Notes: a model not told the origin generated them from the sequence alone. A stretch of DNA of 64,000 nucleotides from Kineococcus xinjiangensis (GCF_002934625.1 NZ_PTJD01000005.1:62001-126000), one strand, 5' to 3'; counted from the first letter of the stretch, positions 53,355 through 62,528 are shown. A program made the numbers and translations.

Positions 53355-54735
53355 CACCCCCGCCGCTCCCGACGGCTCGACGGACCCGCAGCAGCGCAGT
53401 GCCCCCGCCGGCGAGGACGGCTACGCCCTCCTCGCGACTCTCGGCATCCTCGGCGTCCTGGCGATGCTGCTGCCCGTGTTCTTCGTCGTGGCGGTCCAGG
53501 ACCTCACCGAGGCCAGGCGCCACCTCGCCGGGGACGCCGGGGACCGGGCGGCCCGCGCCGGCGTGCAGGCCGTCGCCGCCCAGATCTCCGTCGGCTCGTC
53601 CGCGGCGACGCCGGCGAGCACGGTGCCCACCGCGGCGATCGTCGCCGCCGGCTTCACCGAGCAGACCGGCTGGACGGACCCGCAGGCGCAGTACGACTGG
53701 GCCCGCGCGGTCCTGCTGGCGCAGCCGCCGTCGCAGACCTACGTCACCCCCACCGGCAGCTACCGGGTGGTGCGCACCACCAACAGCCGCGCCGTCTACT
53801 CGCTGGGCTGGGCCCCGGACGGCAGTCCCGAGTCCGGCACCCTGGTCATGGCCGAGTACGCGCTGCCGGTCTTCCAGGTGGAGGCCGCCTTGCTCACCGG
53901 CACCGACCTCGACGTCCTGGGCAGCTTCAACACCCACGACGCCAGCGGGGCCCAGCGTGCGGGGGTGCACACCAACGGCAACCAGTCCGGACGGGCCATG
54001 AGCACCGCTCGCGGCATCGACGGCCGCGTCACCGCGGTCGGCGCGGCGCAACTGCCCGGCGGAGTCAGCGGGCAGGGCGAGATGCCGATCCCCGTGATCG
54101 ACCCGCGGCTCCTGCACACGACCTACGCCATGGCGAACGTCGCGAACTGGTACGACCTCTGCCCCGACGGCAGGGCCCACCGCCCCCTCCCGGGCGCCGC
54201 ACCCTGCGCCCCCGGCAGCCCCGTCGTCACGCCGACCCCGGGGAACTGGGCCTACAGCGCGGCCACGAAGACCTGGTCGCAGACCGCGCCGCCCGTGGGG
54301 GTCCAGGGGGTGTTCTACGTCTACCGCGCCTCCGCCGAGATCCAGTACGGCGGCGGGGGAGGCACCGCGCGGCAGACCGTCATCACGGAGTCCAGCGACA
54401 ACCTCGGCTCCTGCCCGCGGGCCGACGACGGTGACATCACCCTGAAGCAGGCCACCGTCGAGGCGTTCCTGCCGGGCCTCACCCTCGTGTCGGGCCGGGA
54501 CGTGGCCATGGAGGCCCAGTCCCAGGCCGCCGACGGTGCCGTGGCCGCGCAAGAGAGCATCTCGATGCGCACGAGCTCCTCCGACGGGATCAGCAACGGC
54601 TACGCCGTGGCGCAGAACCGCTGTGGCGGCACCAACCTCGTGCAGGGCAGCAGGATCGACTACGAGCCGCACGCCTCGCCGTTCGTCTCCGCCCGTCCCC
54701 GCCTCACCGCCGAGGTCGTGCTCACGGGGAACTGA
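53344..54735 (+). CDS. PilX-like minor pilin B3, copy B
   Basis: The 463-residue paralogue of A3 conserves the anchor (GEDGYALLATLGILGVLAML) and the segments YVTPTGSYRVV, NWYDLCPDGRAHRPL and ITESSDNLGSCPRADDG. The middle (about residues 85-115 and 200-230) and the 320-360 region differ strongly. A glycine run (YGGGGGTARQ) replaces the NPNGGTFQQ region of A3. It ends the duplicated locus. Confidence 0.8.
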   Translation: MSTDTPAAPDGSTDPQQRSAPAGEDGYALLATLGILGVLAMLLPVFFVVAVQDLTEARRHLAGDAGDRAARAGVQAVAAQISVGSSAATPASTVPTAAIVAAGFTEQTGWTDPQAQYDWARAVLLAQPPSQTYVTPTGSYRVVRTTNSRAVYSLGWAPDGSPESGTLVMAEYALPVFQVEAALLTGTDLDVLGSFNTHDASGAQRAGVHTNGNQSGRAMSTARGIDGRVTAVGAAQLPGGVSGQGEMPIPVIDPRLLHTTYAMANVANWYDLCPDGRAHRPLPGAAPCAPGSPVVTPTPGNWAYSAATKTWSQTAPPVGVQGVFYVYRASAEIQYGGGGGTARQTVITESSDNLGSCPRADDGDITLKQATVEAFLPGLTLVSGRDVAMEAQSQAADGAVAAQESISMRTSSSDGISNGYAVAQNRCGGTNLVQGSRIDYEPHASPFVSARPRLTAEVVLTGN

Positions 54736-54763
54736 CCCCCGCCGCGGCCGTGGTCGCGGAAAA

Positions 54764-54795
54764 GGCCGGCCCGCACCTCACGGTGCGGGCCGGCC
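54764..54795. terminator. Bidirectional terminator between minor-pilin copy B and pcaJ
   Basis: A perfect 14-bp stem (GGCCGGCCCGCACC and complement) with a TCAC loop is preceded by AAAA on the plus strand. It lies between two convergent stops (54735 and 54803) and can serve both. Confidence 0.8.
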
Positions 54796-54802
54796 CGTGG
54801 CG

Positions 54803-55453
54803 TCAGGACGCCGGCACCGACCGCGCGTCCTCCACGGGCGCGCCCGTCGCCGCCACGACCTCCTCGTAGGTCACCCCGTCGGCGAGCTCCACGAGGCGGA
54901 ACGCGCCGTCCTGCACGTCGAGGACGGCCAGGTTCGTGATGACCCGCGACACGACGCCCTTGCCGGTCAGGGGCAGGGTGCACTCGGGCAGCAGCTTCGC
55001 CTCCCCGGTGCGGGTGGTGTGCTCCATGATGACGATGACGCGGCGGGCGCCGTGGACGAGGTCCATCGCCCCGCCCATGCCCTTCACCATCGACCCCGGC
55101 ACCATCCAGTTCGCGAGGTCGCCGTTCGCCGAGACCTGCATCGCGCCCAGGACCGCCACGTCGATGTGGCCGCCGCGGATCATCCCGAAGCTCGTGGCGG
55201 AGTCGAAGAACGCCGCGCCCGGCAGGACGGTGACGGTCTCCTTGCCGGCGTTGATGAGGTCCGGGTCGACCTGGTCCTCGTAGGGGTACGGCCCGACGCC
55301 CAGGATGCCGTTCTCCGCGTGCAGGACGACCGAGCGCCCGTCGGGGATGTAGTTGGGGATGAGGGTGGGCAGGCCGATGCCGAGGTTCACGTACTGCCCG
55401 TCGTGGATCTCCTGCGCGGCGCGCGCGGCGATCTGCTCCCGGCTCCAGCCCAT
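54803..55453 (-). CDS. pcaJ: 3-oxoadipate CoA-transferase subunit B
   Basis: PcaI/PcaJ move CoA from succinyl-CoA to 3-oxoadipate in the last steps of protocatechuate catabolism. The 216-residue beta subunit has [17 protein letters not shown] and the active-site glutamate in [14 protein letters not shown], then [23 protein letters not shown]. Acetoacetate CoA-transferase subunits are close relatives, but the pca operon context supports oxoadipate. The ATG overlaps the pcaI stop by one base. Confidence 0.93.
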   Translation of the reverse strand: MGWSREQIAARAAQEIHDGQYVNLGIGLPTLIPNYIPDGRSVVLHAENGILGVGPYPYEDQVDPDLINAGKETVTVLPGAAFFDSATSFGMIRGGHIDVAVLGAMQVSANGDLANWMVPGSMVKGMGGAMDLVHGARRVIVIMEHTTRTGEAKLLPECTLPLTGKGVVSRVITNLAVLDVQDGAFRLVELADGVTYEEVVAATGAPVEDARSVPAS

Positions 55454-56259
55454 CAGGCGCTCCCCTCCGAACCGGCTCCGGCACCCGCGCTGCCGTCCCC
55501 GGGGCGCTCGCGCACGGTGCGCTTCTCGATGTCCTTGTGCGCCACCTGCTCGGGGGTGAGGGCGACGACGCGCTGCACGTACACGCCGGGCAGGTGCACG
55601 GCGTCCGGGTCCAGTTCGCCCGGCTCCACGAGGCGCTCGGCCTCGAGGATGGTGATGCGCCCGGCGGTGGCGGCCGGCGGGTTGAAGTTGCGGGCGGAGG
55701 CGTGGAACACGGCGTTGCCGTGCCGGTCGGCGACCGCGGCGCGCACCAGGGCGAAGTCGGTGGTGATGGACTCCTCCAGCACCATCTCCTTGCCGCCGAT
55801 GGTGCGGACCTCCTTGGCGGGGGAGGCGGTGCGCACGGTGCCGTCGGTGTGGTACCGCCACGGCAGGCCGCCCTCGGCGACCTGGGTGCCCACCCCGGAG
55901 GGGGTGAAGAACGCGCCGATGCCGGCGCCGCCCGCTCGCAGCTTCTCCGCAAGGGTGCCCTGCGGGGTGAGCTCGACGTGCAGCTCCCCGGAGAGGTACT
56001 GGCGGGCGAACTCCTTGTTCTCGCCCACGTAGGAGGCCACGACGCGGACGATGCGCTGGGCGTCCAGCAGCAGCCCGAGCCCGTGCCCGTCGGTGCCGCA
56101 GTTGTTGGAGACGACGGTCAGGTCGTCGGCGCCCTGCTCCAGCAGCGCCTCGATGAGCACCCAGGGGATGCCCGACAACCCGAATCCGCCGACCGCGAGG
56201 CTCGCGCCGGACGGGATGTCCGCCACCGCCTCCGCCGCGGACGGCACGACCTTGTCCAT
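55453..56259 (-). CDS. pcaI: 3-oxoadipate CoA-transferase subunit A
   Basis: The 268-residue alpha subunit pairs with PcaJ. It starts [32 protein letters not shown], with the glycine-rich CoA-binding region, then [16 protein letters not shown] and [16 protein letters not shown] Gly/Ala/Ser-rich tail of about 15 residues is extra. The ATG follows AGGAGGAGCG. It overlaps the neighbouring genes by one base on each side, so it is translationally coupled. Confidence 0.93.
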   Translation of the reverse strand: MDKVVPSAAEAVADIPSGASLAVGGFGLSGIPWVLIEALLEQGADDLTVVSNNCGTDGHGLGLLLDAQRIVRVVASYVGENKEFARQYLSGELHVELTPQGTLAEKLRAGGAGIGAFFTPSGVGTQVAEGGLPWRYHTDGTVRTASPAKEVRTIGGKEMVLEESITTDFALVRAAVADRHGNAVFHASARNFNPPAATAGRITILEAERLVEPGELDPDAVHLPGVYVQRVVALTPEQVAHKDIEKRTVRERPGDGSAGAGAGSEGSA

Positions 56260-57521
56260 CACCGCTCCTCCTCTGTCTCGGCGCCACCGGCGCCGGGTGG
56301 TCCCGCGGCGCCGGGTGCGGTGCCGCGGGAGGGTTCCCCGTCCAGGATCTGCTGGGCGAGGGCGAACGCTCGGTTGGCGGCCGGGACGCCGGCGTAGACG
56401 GCGCAGTGCTGCAGCACCTCGCCGATCTCCGCGGCCGTCAGGCCGTTGCGCAGGGCGGCGCGCACGTGCATGCCGAGTTCGTGCTCCTGCCCGAGGGTGG
56501 TGAGCACGGCGAGGGTCACCATGCTGCGGGAGCGGCGGTCCAGGCCGGGCCGCTGCCACAGATCGCCCCAGGCGTAGCGGGTGATGAAGTCCTGGAACCC
56601 CGCCGTGAAGGCCGTCGTCCCGGCCACCGCCGCGTCGACGTGGGCGTCGCCGAGGACCTCCCGCCGGGTCCGCATGCCCGCCGCGTGCCGCTCCGCGTCC
56701 GTGCGGGGCAGCCCCCGCGGGGAGCCGCCCTCGACCGCGAGGACGTGGCCGGTGATGAGCTGCGTCGCGGTCTCCGGGTGCTCCAGGGGGAGGACGTGGG
56801 CGGCGTCGGCGACGACCTCCAGGCGCGCCGAGGGCACCGCGTCGGCGATGGCCCGCAGGTGCTCCGGCGGCGTGGCCGGGTCGTCCGCCCCGGCCACGGC
56901 GAGCACCGGCACGTCGATGCGGGGCAGGTCGCCCGTCAGGTCCATCGCCGCCACCGCCTCGCAGCAGCCCGCGTAGCCGGTGTCGTCGGTGCCCTCCACC
57001 ATCGCCCGCAGCGACGCCACCAGGTCGGGGTGGCGGCGGGCGAAGGCGGGGGTGAGCCAGCGGCCCACGACGGTCTCGGCGACCGCCGCGGTGCCCGACT
57101 CCCGCACGAGCTGCGCCCGCTCCCGCCAGGCCTGCGCCGGTCCGAGGCGCGCGGAGGTGCAGAACAGCACGAGGCTGCGCACCCGCCGCGGCTCCCGGGC
57201 CGCCAGCCGCATCGCCACCATCCCGCCGAGCGAGACCCCCGCGACGTGCACGGGCGGGGCGTCCAGGGCGTCCAGGGTGGCCACGACCGCGTCGACGAGG
57301 TCGTCGAGGGCGTAGGGGCCCTCCGGTGCGGGGGAGGAGCCGTGACCGGGCAGGTCCAGACGCAGCACCCGGAAGCGCCGGGCCAGCACCGCCACCTGCG
57401 GTGCCCACACCTGCAGCGGTGAGCCGAGCGAACCCAGCAGCAGCAGGGTGGGGGTGCCGGCCGTGGCTGGCAGCGGCTCGTCGAGCTGGTGGTGCAGCAG
57501 CCCCGGCGCCGGCGCGCTCAC
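56259..57521 (-). CDS. pcaL: Fused 3-oxoadipate enol-lactonase / 4-carboxymuconolactone decarboxylase
   Basis: The two activities are consecutive steps of the beta-ketoadipate pathway and are fused as PcaL in several actinobacteria. Residues 1-260 are an alpha/beta hydrolase with the nucleophile Ser in [21 protein letters not shown], Asp in [11 protein letters not shown] and His in [10 protein letters not shown]. Residues about 280-400 are the decarboxylase domain ([51 protein letters not shown]). The GTG overlaps the pcaB stop. Confidence 0.93.
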   Translation of the reverse strand: MSAPAPGLLHHQLDEPLPATAGTPTLLLLGSLGSPLQVWAPQVAVLARRFRVLRLDLPGHGSSPAPEGPYALDDLVDAVVATLDALDAPPVHVAGVSLGGMVAMRLAAREPRRVRSLVLFCTSARLGPAQAWRERAQLVRESGTAAVAETVVGRWLTPAFARRHPDLVASLRAMVEGTDDTGYAGCCEAVAAMDLTGDLPRIDVPVLAVAGADDPATPPEHLRAIADAVPSARLEVVADAAHVLPLEHPETATQLITGHVLAVEGGSPRGLPRTDAERHAAGMRTRREVLGDAHVDAAVAGTTAFTAGFQDFITRYAWGDLWQRPGLDRRSRSMVTLAVLTTLGQEHELGMHVRAALRNGLTAAEIGEVLQHCAVYAGVPAANRAFALAQQILDGEPSRGTAPGAAGPPGAGGAETEEER

Positions 57522-58783
57522 GCCCCGCCACCCGCGTCGGCACGCCGGGTACCGCCCCGCGGCATCCCACCGGGCAGCACGCCGGAGCGGCGGGCGACCA
57601 CCTCGTCGACCATGCGCCCAGCCTGCAAGGCCGCGGCTGCGGTGTCCACGTTGCCTCCATCACGTTCCCAGCCCCGCCGCAGCTCCACGGGCTGCGCGTC
57701 GAGGGTGCGTCGCATCGCCGCGGCGTCCACCTCCAGGGAGGCGAGGCAGTCGCGGATCCAGTGCGCCGCGGAGCCGGTCACCCGCAGCAGGTCGGAGAGG
57801 GCCTCCCACTCCGCGTGCCAGGCGCCGGCCGCGCGCTCGTGCTCCTGCTCCATCGCCGCGAACAGCGTCGCCCCCAGGCCGGGCGCACGCCGGGCGCAGG
57901 CCCGGGCGGTGACCGCGGCGACCGGGTTGGCCTTGTGCGGCATGGACGAGGACCCGCCCCGCCCGGCGGCACCCTCCCGGACCTCCCCGACCTCCGTCTG
58001 CGCCAGCAGCAGCACGTCCACCGCGACGGTGGCCACCGCCCCGGCCGCCGTGCACAGCGCCCCGGCGAGGTCCGCCACCGGCAGCCGCACCGTGTGCCAC
58101 GGGCCGGGGGCGTCGGCCAGCCGGAGGCGCCGCGCCAGCGCGGAGCGGATCGCCTGCCCCCGCTCCGGGGTGCCGGAGAGGGTGCCGACCGGACCGGCGT
58201 ACTGCACCGGCAGGGCGGCGACCACGACGCCGAGCCGCGCGCAGGCGCCGTCGAGGGCGCTCGCCCACGTGGCGGCCTTGAGCCCGAACGTCGTCGGCAG
58301 TGCCGCCTGCAGCAGCGTCCGGCCCAGCAGGGGAGTGCCCGCGTGCTCGCCCGCCAGCGCCAGGCAGGTGCCGACGGCGGCGTCGAGGTCGCCGGTCAGC
58401 GCTGCCACCGCGCGCCGGGCCACCAGCACCATGGCGGTGTCCAGCACGTCCTGGCTCGTCGCCCCCAGGTGCACCCAGCGCCGCTGCTCCTGCGGCACCA
58501 GCGCGCGCAGCGCGGGCACCAGCGGCACGACGGGGTTGCCGCTGAGCGCTGAGGCCGCCACCACGTCCGCGGGGGAAACCCTCCCGCCGGCCAGGGCCGA
58601 GCGCAGCGTCGCAGCCACCGCGGCCGCCTCCGCGGCGGGCACCGCCCCGGCGTCGGCGGCGGCGAGGACGAGTTCGGCCTCCACCTCCACCAGCGTCGCG
58701 AACCAGGTCCCCGCGTCCACCAGCCCCGCCACCTCGCCGGCACCGAACTGCGCGTCGAAGAGGGAGGCCGGCCCGCTCGTCAC
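57518..58783 (-). CDS. pcaB: 3-carboxy-cis,cis-muconate cycloisomerase
   Basis: PcaB belongs to the fumarase/aspartase superfamily and lactonises carboxymuconate. The 421-residue protein has WVHLGATSQDVLDTAMVL, the superfamily signature GSSSMPHKANPVAAV, and a catalytic-loop region GRTLLQAALPTTFG. The C-terminal tail is Gly/Arg-rich. It overlaps pcaG and pcaL by four bases each, consistent with one polycistronic message. Confidence 0.93.
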   Translation of the reverse strand: MTSGPASLFDAQFGAGEVAGLVDAGTWFATLVEVEAELVLAAADAGAVPAAEAAAVAATLRSALAGGRVSPADVVAASALSGNPVVPLVPALRALVPQEQRRWVHLGATSQDVLDTAMVLVARRAVAALTGDLDAAVGTCLALAGEHAGTPLLGRTLLQAALPTTFGLKAATWASALDGACARLGVVVAALPVQYAGPVGTLSGTPERGQAIRSALARRLRLADAPGPWHTVRLPVADLAGALCTAAGAVATVAVDVLLLAQTEVGEVREGAAGRGGSSSMPHKANPVAAVTARACARRAPGLGATLFAAMEQEHERAAGAWHAEWEALSDLLRVTGSAAHWIRDCLASLEVDAAAMRRTLDAQPVELRRGWERDGGNVDTAAAALQAGRMVDEVVARRSGVLPGGMPRGGTRRADAGGGA

Positions 58784-59382
58784 AGGCGGAAGAACGCCGT
58801 CTCACCCTCGCCCTGCAGGACCACGTCGAAGACGTAGCCGCCCTCGGCGGGGCGGGCCAGCAGCGTTCCCCTCACCTCCTCCGGCAGGCTGCGCAGCACC
58901 GGGTCCTCGGCGTTGGCGGGCTCCTCGTCGGCGAAGTAGATCCGCGTGACGAGCCGGTCCAGCAGTCCGCGCGCCATCACGGTGACGTCCAGGTGCGGAG
59001 CCTGCGCGCCGCCGTCGCCGTCGGGCACCTGGCCGGGCTTCACCGTGCGGAACCAGAACCGGCCCTCGGTGTCGGTGAGGCAGCGGCCGTACCCGCGGAA
59101 CCCGGGCACCACCACCGCACCGCGGGGGTCGTCGGGGTGGTCGAAGCGGCCGTCCGGATCGGCCTGCCAGATCTCCAGCATCCCGTCCGGCACGGGATCC
59201 CCGGCGCCGTCGCGCAGGGTTCCGCGCAGCAGGAACGCGCCGGGCAGGCCGGCGGTGGCGATCTCCGGCCCGTCCGCCCAGGTGAGCCCGATCGCCAGGT
59301 AGGGACCGACGGTCTGCGAGGGGGTGAGGGCCAGCTTCGCCGCGTCCGGCCCGTCGCCGCCGCGGGCCACCGTGGTGCTCAC
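58780..59382 (-). CDS. pcaG: Protocatechuate 3,4-dioxygenase alpha subunit
   Basis: The alpha chain pairs with PcaH in the non-haem Fe(III) intradiol dioxygenase that opens the protocatechuate ring. The 200-residue protein has LTPSQTVGPYLAIGLTW, the intradiol beta-sandwich segments DGMLEIWQADPDGRFDHP and GRCLTDTEGRFWFRTVKPG, and HLDVTVMARGLLDRLVTRIYF. Iron ligands lie in the beta subunit. The GTG at 59382 overlaps the pcaH stop by four bases. Confidence 0.94.
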   Translation of the reverse strand: MSTTVARGGDGPDAAKLALTPSQTVGPYLAIGLTWADGPEIATAGLPGAFLLRGTLRDGAGDPVPDGMLEIWQADPDGRFDHPDDPRGAVVVPGFRGYGRCLTDTEGRFWFRTVKPGQVPDGDGGAQAPHLDVTVMARGLLDRLVTRIYFADEEPANAEDPVLRSLPEEVRGTLLARPAEGGYVFDVVLQGEGETAFFRL

Positions 59383-60218
59383 GCGTGGTCCTCCTCGTGG
59401 TCGGGGTCCTCGAACGGGGTGGCGGCGTCGCCGCGCAGCACGATGTCCCACTCGTAGCCCAGGGCCCAGTCCGGTTCCGTGGCGTTCCAGTCGAAGCGGC
59501 TCACCAGTCGCTGCACGCCCTTCGGATCCGGGATGGAGCGGATCATCGGGTCCTGGGCGAAGAGGGAGTCGTCGGGGAAGTACATCTGCGTCACCAGGCG
59601 CTGCGTGAACGCCCGGCCGAAGAGGGAGAAGTGGATGTGCGCCGGCCGCCAGGCGTTGGGGTGGTTCCGCCACGGGTAGGCGCCCGGCATGATCGTGGTG
59701 AACCGGTAGCGGCCCTCGCCGTCGGTGGTGGTGCGCCCCACCCCGGAGAAGTTCGGGTCCACCGGACTGGGCCAGCGGTCCAGGTCGTGGCGGTAGCGAC
59801 CGCCGGCGTTGGCCTGCCAGACCTCCACCAGCGCGTCGGGGACGGCGCGCCCGTCGGAGTCGAGGACGCGCCCGTGCACGACGATGCGCTGGCCGATGGG
59901 TTCGCCCTCGTGCTGGCGGGTGAGGTCGTCGTCGTGGACGGCGGGGCGGCGGTCGTCGAGCACCGGTCCGGTGACCTCCGTGAGCCGCTGCGGCAGGTCG
60001 AACGGCGCCCGCAGCGGGTGGCGCAGGACGGTGCTGCGGTAGTCCGGGAAGTCGTGCGGCGGGTGCGCGCCCGCGGGGACGTCCTCGTAGCGGCGCAGCA
60101 CCAGCAGCCGGGGACCCGCGCCGCCGTCGCGCCGCTGGGGTCCGGGAACCGGGCCCCGCGGGGAACCCGTGGGGGGACCCTGGGGTGAACTCTGCGCCGT
60201 GCTGGGGGTGGAGCTCAC
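59379..60218 (-). CDS. pcaH: Protocatechuate 3,4-dioxygenase beta subunit
   Basis: The beta chain carries the catalytic ferric centre. Expected ligand-bearing segments are present: NAGGRYRHDLDRW (Tyr), PGAYPWRNHPNAWRPAHIHF (Tyr and the two His of the HxH). Upstream is the intradiol motif GRAVPDALVEVWQAN. The N-terminal 45 residues are a Ser/Pro/Gly-rich extension. I chose the GTG at 60218 because GAGGAGGAC precedes it. It starts 50 bases after pcaF. Confidence 0.94.
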   Translation of the reverse strand: MSSTPSTAQSSPQGPPTGSPRGPVPGPQRRDGGAGPRLLVLRRYEDVPAGAHPPHDFPDYRSTVLRHPLRAPFDLPQRLTEVTGPVLDDRRPAVHDDDLTRQHEGEPIGQRIVVHGRVLDSDGRAVPDALVEVWQANAGGRYRHDLDRWPSPVDPNFSGVGRTTTDGEGRYRFTTIMPGAYPWRNHPNAWRPAHIHFSLFGRAFTQRLVTQMYFPDDSLFAQDPMIRSIPDPKGVQRLVSRFDWNATEPDWALGYEWDIVLRGDAATPFEDPDHEEDHA

Positions 60219-60268
60219 GGCGTCCTCCTCTCCGTCGAGGGTCAGGGGGGAAGTGTGGGGGAGTGCGC

Positions 60269-61471
60269 TCAGGCGTGCAGGACGACCGCGAGGCCCTGCC
60301 CGACGCCGATGCAGAGGGTGGCCAGACCCCAGCCGCCGCCGCGGGCGCGCAACTGCCGCGCCAGGGTTCCGATGAGGCGCGTTCCGGAGGCCCCCAGCGG
60401 GTGCCCCAGGGCGATCGCCCCGCCGCAGCGGTTCAGCTTCTCCGGGTCCAGGTCCGGCCAGCCGCGCAGGCACGCCAGGCTCTGCGCGGCGAACGCCTCG
60501 TTGAGGTCGACGAGCGCGAGGTCGTCCCAGCCGATGCCGGCCCTCGTCAGCGCCCGGTTCGCGGCCTCCACCGGGGCGGTGCCGAAGACCTGCGGGTCGC
60601 AGGCGGAGGACGCCGAGGCCACCAGGCGCGCCAGGGGTTCCACCCCGAGGCGGGCGGTGGCCTCCTCACCGGCGAGCAGCACCGCACTGGCGCCGTCGGT
60701 CAGCGGGGAGGAGTTCCCCGCCGTGACGGTCCCACCGGCGCGGAACGCCGGCTTCAGCCCCGCCAAGGTCTCCACCGTCGTGCCCGGGCGCACCGCCTCG
60801 TCGCGCACGAGGTCCGTCCCCGGGACGGGCACCACGTCCTCGGCGTGCACGCCGCCGTCCCACGCGGCCGCGGCGAGGCGGTGGCTGCGGACGGCGAATT
60901 CGTCCTGCTCCTCCCGGGAGATGCCGTGGAGGTCGGCCAGGTGCTCGGCGCTCGCACCCAGCGAGATCGTCCACTCCTGCGGCATCGCGGGGTTCACCAG
61001 GCGCCAGCCGAGGGTCGTGGAGACGAGTTCGGCGTCGCCCGTGGGGAACGGCCGGGCCGCCTTCGGCAGCACCCACGGCGAGCGGGTCATGGACTCCACC
61101 CCGCCGGCGAGCACGACCCCGGCCTCGCCGAGGGCGATCTGCCGGTAGCCCTGGATCGCCGCCTCCATGCTGGAACCGCAGAGTCGGTTGACCGTCACGC
61201 CCGGCACGGAGGTGGGCATCCCGGCCAGCAGTGCCGCCATCCGGGCGACGTTGCGGTTCTCCTCGCCGGCGCCGTTGGCGTTGCCGAGCACGACCTCGTC
61301 GACGCTCGCGGGATCCAGATCCGCGTTGCGCTGCAGCAGGACACGCAGCACGTGGGCGGCGAGGTCGTCGGGCCGCACGCCGGCCAGGGCCCCGCCGTAC
61401 CTGCCGAAGGGGGTGCGCGCGGAGTCCAGGACGTACACGCCCGCGCCCTTCATCGTCGTCCCCGTGGGCAT
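60269..61471 (-). CDS. pcaF: 3-oxoadipyl-CoA thiolase
   Basis: This enzyme cleaves 3-oxoadipyl-CoA to succinyl-CoA and acetyl-CoA, the last step of the pathway. The 400-residue thiolase shows the nucleophilic Cys 98 in VNRLCGSSMEAAIQ, then NEAFAAQSLACLRGW, GGAIALGHPLGASGTRL with the active-site His, and the second Cys in CIGVGQG. The ATG follows GGAGGGG. It is the first gene of the pca operon as read on the minus strand. It is divergent from the IclR gene by only 62 bases. Confidence 0.95.
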   Translation of the reverse strand: MPTGTTMKGAGVYVLDSARTPFGRYGGALAGVRPDDLAAHVLRVLLQRNADLDPASVDEVVLGNANGAGEENRNVARMAALLAGMPTSVPGVTVNRLCGSSMEAAIQGYRQIALGEAGVVLAGGVESMTRSPWVLPKAARPFPTGDAELVSTTLGWRLVNPAMPQEWTISLGASAEHLADLHGISREEQDEFAVRSHRLAAAAWDGGVHAEDVVPVPGTDLVRDEAVRPGTTVETLAGLKPAFRAGGTVTAGNSSPLTDGASAVLLAGEEATARLGVEPLARLVASASSACDPQVFGTAPVEAANRALTRAGIGWDDLALVDLNEAFAAQSLACLRGWPDLDPEKLNRCGGAIALGHPLGASGTRLIGTLARQLRARGGGWGLATLCIGVGQGLAVVLHA

Positions 61472-61521
61472 GGCGCCCCTCCCGTCGTCGGTGCTGCCGC
61501 GGGTCCTGCGCTCCCCGCTGC

Positions 61522-61527
61522 CATGAT
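61522..61527 (+). promoter_or_regulatory. Possible -10 element (CATGAT) for a leaderless iclR mRNA
   Basis: CATGAT, one base from TATGAT, is followed by six bases and the ATG at 61534. No ribosome-binding site is present. I see no matching promoter for pcaF on the other strand of this 62-base gap. Confidence 0.35.
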
Positions 61528-61533
61528 TGCCGG

Positions 61534-62406
61534 ATGCAGAGCCCTGGCGACGACCTCGTGCCCGCTGACGCGGGGACGGGGGTTTCCCGCCCCGTCGGCG
61601 ACGAGGCGGAGGCGGTCACCAGCGAGCGGTTCGTGCAGTCCCTGGCGCGCGGGCTGGCGGTCATCCGCGCTTTCGGCCAGGACCGCCAGGAGTTGTCGCT
61701 GAGCGACGTCGCCCGCCGTGCGGAGGTGTCCCGGGCGAGCGCGCGGCGGCTGCTGCTGACGCTGGAGCACCTGGGCTACGTCCGCGGCAACGGCCGCACG
61801 TTCGCCCTCACGCCGCTGGTCCTGGAACTGGGCCACAGCTTCCTCTCCGGCCTGGGCCTGCCGGAGGTCGCGCAGCCGCACCTGGAGAGGCTGTCCCGCG
61901 CGCTGGGGGAGTCGAGTTCCGCCTCGGTCCTGGACCGAGGCGACATCGTCTATGTGGCGCGGGTCCCCACCCGGCGGATCATGACGGTGGGCATCACCCT
62001 GGGCACCCGCTTCCCGGCGCACGCGACCTCCATGGGCCGGGTGCTGCTCGCGGGGCTCCCGCCGGCCGAGCTGCGGCGCTACCTGGAGGAGACGCCGCTC
62101 GTCGCGTTCACCCCGCGCACCGTCGTGGACCCCGCCGAGCTGGAGCGGCACCTGGAGGAGGTGCGCGGGCAGGGCTGGGCGCTGGTCGAGGGGGAGCTGG
62201 AGCCCGGTCTGCGCTCGGTGGCCGCTCCGGTGCGCAACACGCGGGGGGAGACGGTGGCCGCGCTGAACGTCTCCACGCAGGTGGCGGGGACCACGGGGGA
62301 CTCCGTGCGCGAGCGGCACCTGCCGGAGCTGCTGCGCGCCTGCGCGGAGGTGGGCCGGGAGCTGGCCCTCGTCCGCCCGGACGCGGCACGCGTGGAGTTC
62401 CCCTAG
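61534..62406 (+). CDS. IclR-family regulator, probable PcaR-type
   Basis: The 290-residue protein has an N-terminal winged helix (FVQSLARGLAVIRAF, LSLSDVARRAEVSRASARRLLLTLEHLGYV, about residues 32-85). An IclR ligand domain follows (SASVLDRGDIVYVARVPTRRIMTVGITLGTRFPAHATSMGRVLLA). PcaR/PobR-type members of this family bind beta-ketoadipate or 4-hydroxybenzoate and control pca genes. The divergent placement next to pcaF makes that role likely. The ATG at 61534 gives a 33-residue leader before the helix-turn-helix. A palindrome of the IclR-operator kind lies just past its 3' end. Confidence 0.9.
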   Translation: MQSPGDDLVPADAGTGVSRPVGDEAEAVTSERFVQSLARGLAVIRAFGQDRQELSLSDVARRAEVSRASARRLLLTLEHLGYVRGNGRTFALTPLVLELGHSFLSGLGLPEVAQPHLERLSRALGESSSASVLDRGDIVYVARVPTRRIMTVGITLGTRFPAHATSMGRVLLAGLPPAELRRYLEETPLVAFTPRTVVDPAELERHLEEVRGQGWALVEGELEPGLRSVAAPVRNTRGETVAALNVSTQVAGTTGDSVRERHLPELLRACAEVGRELALVRPDAARVEFP

Positions 62407-62439
62407 GGACCGCCGGGAGGACCGCCGCACCGCATCTCC

Positions 62440-62464
62440 GTTCGCTAGGCGAACGCATGTTCGC
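62440..62464. promoter_or_regulatory. Palindromic operator-like site (IclR type)
   Basis: GTTCGCTAGGCGAAC (62440-62454) is a perfect 6-bp inverted repeat with a three-base centre. A further GTTCGC half-site follows at 62459-62464. It lies 34 bases past the IclR stop and just downstream of a minus-strand promoter. Confidence 0.6.
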
Positions 62465-62475
62465 TGTACGGATCG

Positions 62476-62504
62476 ACTGTAGGTCGGTGCGCGCAGGCGG
62501 TCAA
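62476..62504 (-). promoter_or_regulatory. Near-consensus sigma-70-type promoter reading antisense into iclR
   Basis: On the minus strand TTGACC, a 17-base spacer and TACAGT match the housekeeping consensus at nine of twelve or better. The predicted start (about 62469) sits directly before the palindromic site. The first minus-strand gene downstream is pcaF, about 1 kb away, beyond iclR. Confidence 0.5.
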
Positions 62505-62522
62505 CCGAGCCGACCCGGCCGC

Positions 62523-62528
62523 TAGGGT
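62523..62528 (+). promoter_or_regulatory. Putative -10 element (TAGGGT) of aroK
   Basis: TAGGGT lies 86 bases before the aroK start. The -35 is not recognisable. Confidence 0.3.

Larger units (their letters stand above)
51709..54735 (+). repeat. Tandem duplication, copy B
   Basis: This is the second copy of the minor-pilin unit, offset by about 3,038 bases from copy A. The leader upstream of the first gene again ends GCCGCATCGGACGAACCACAAGC directly before the ATG (23 bases identical in both copies). Genes B1-B3 correspond one to one to A1-A3. Confidence 0.9.
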
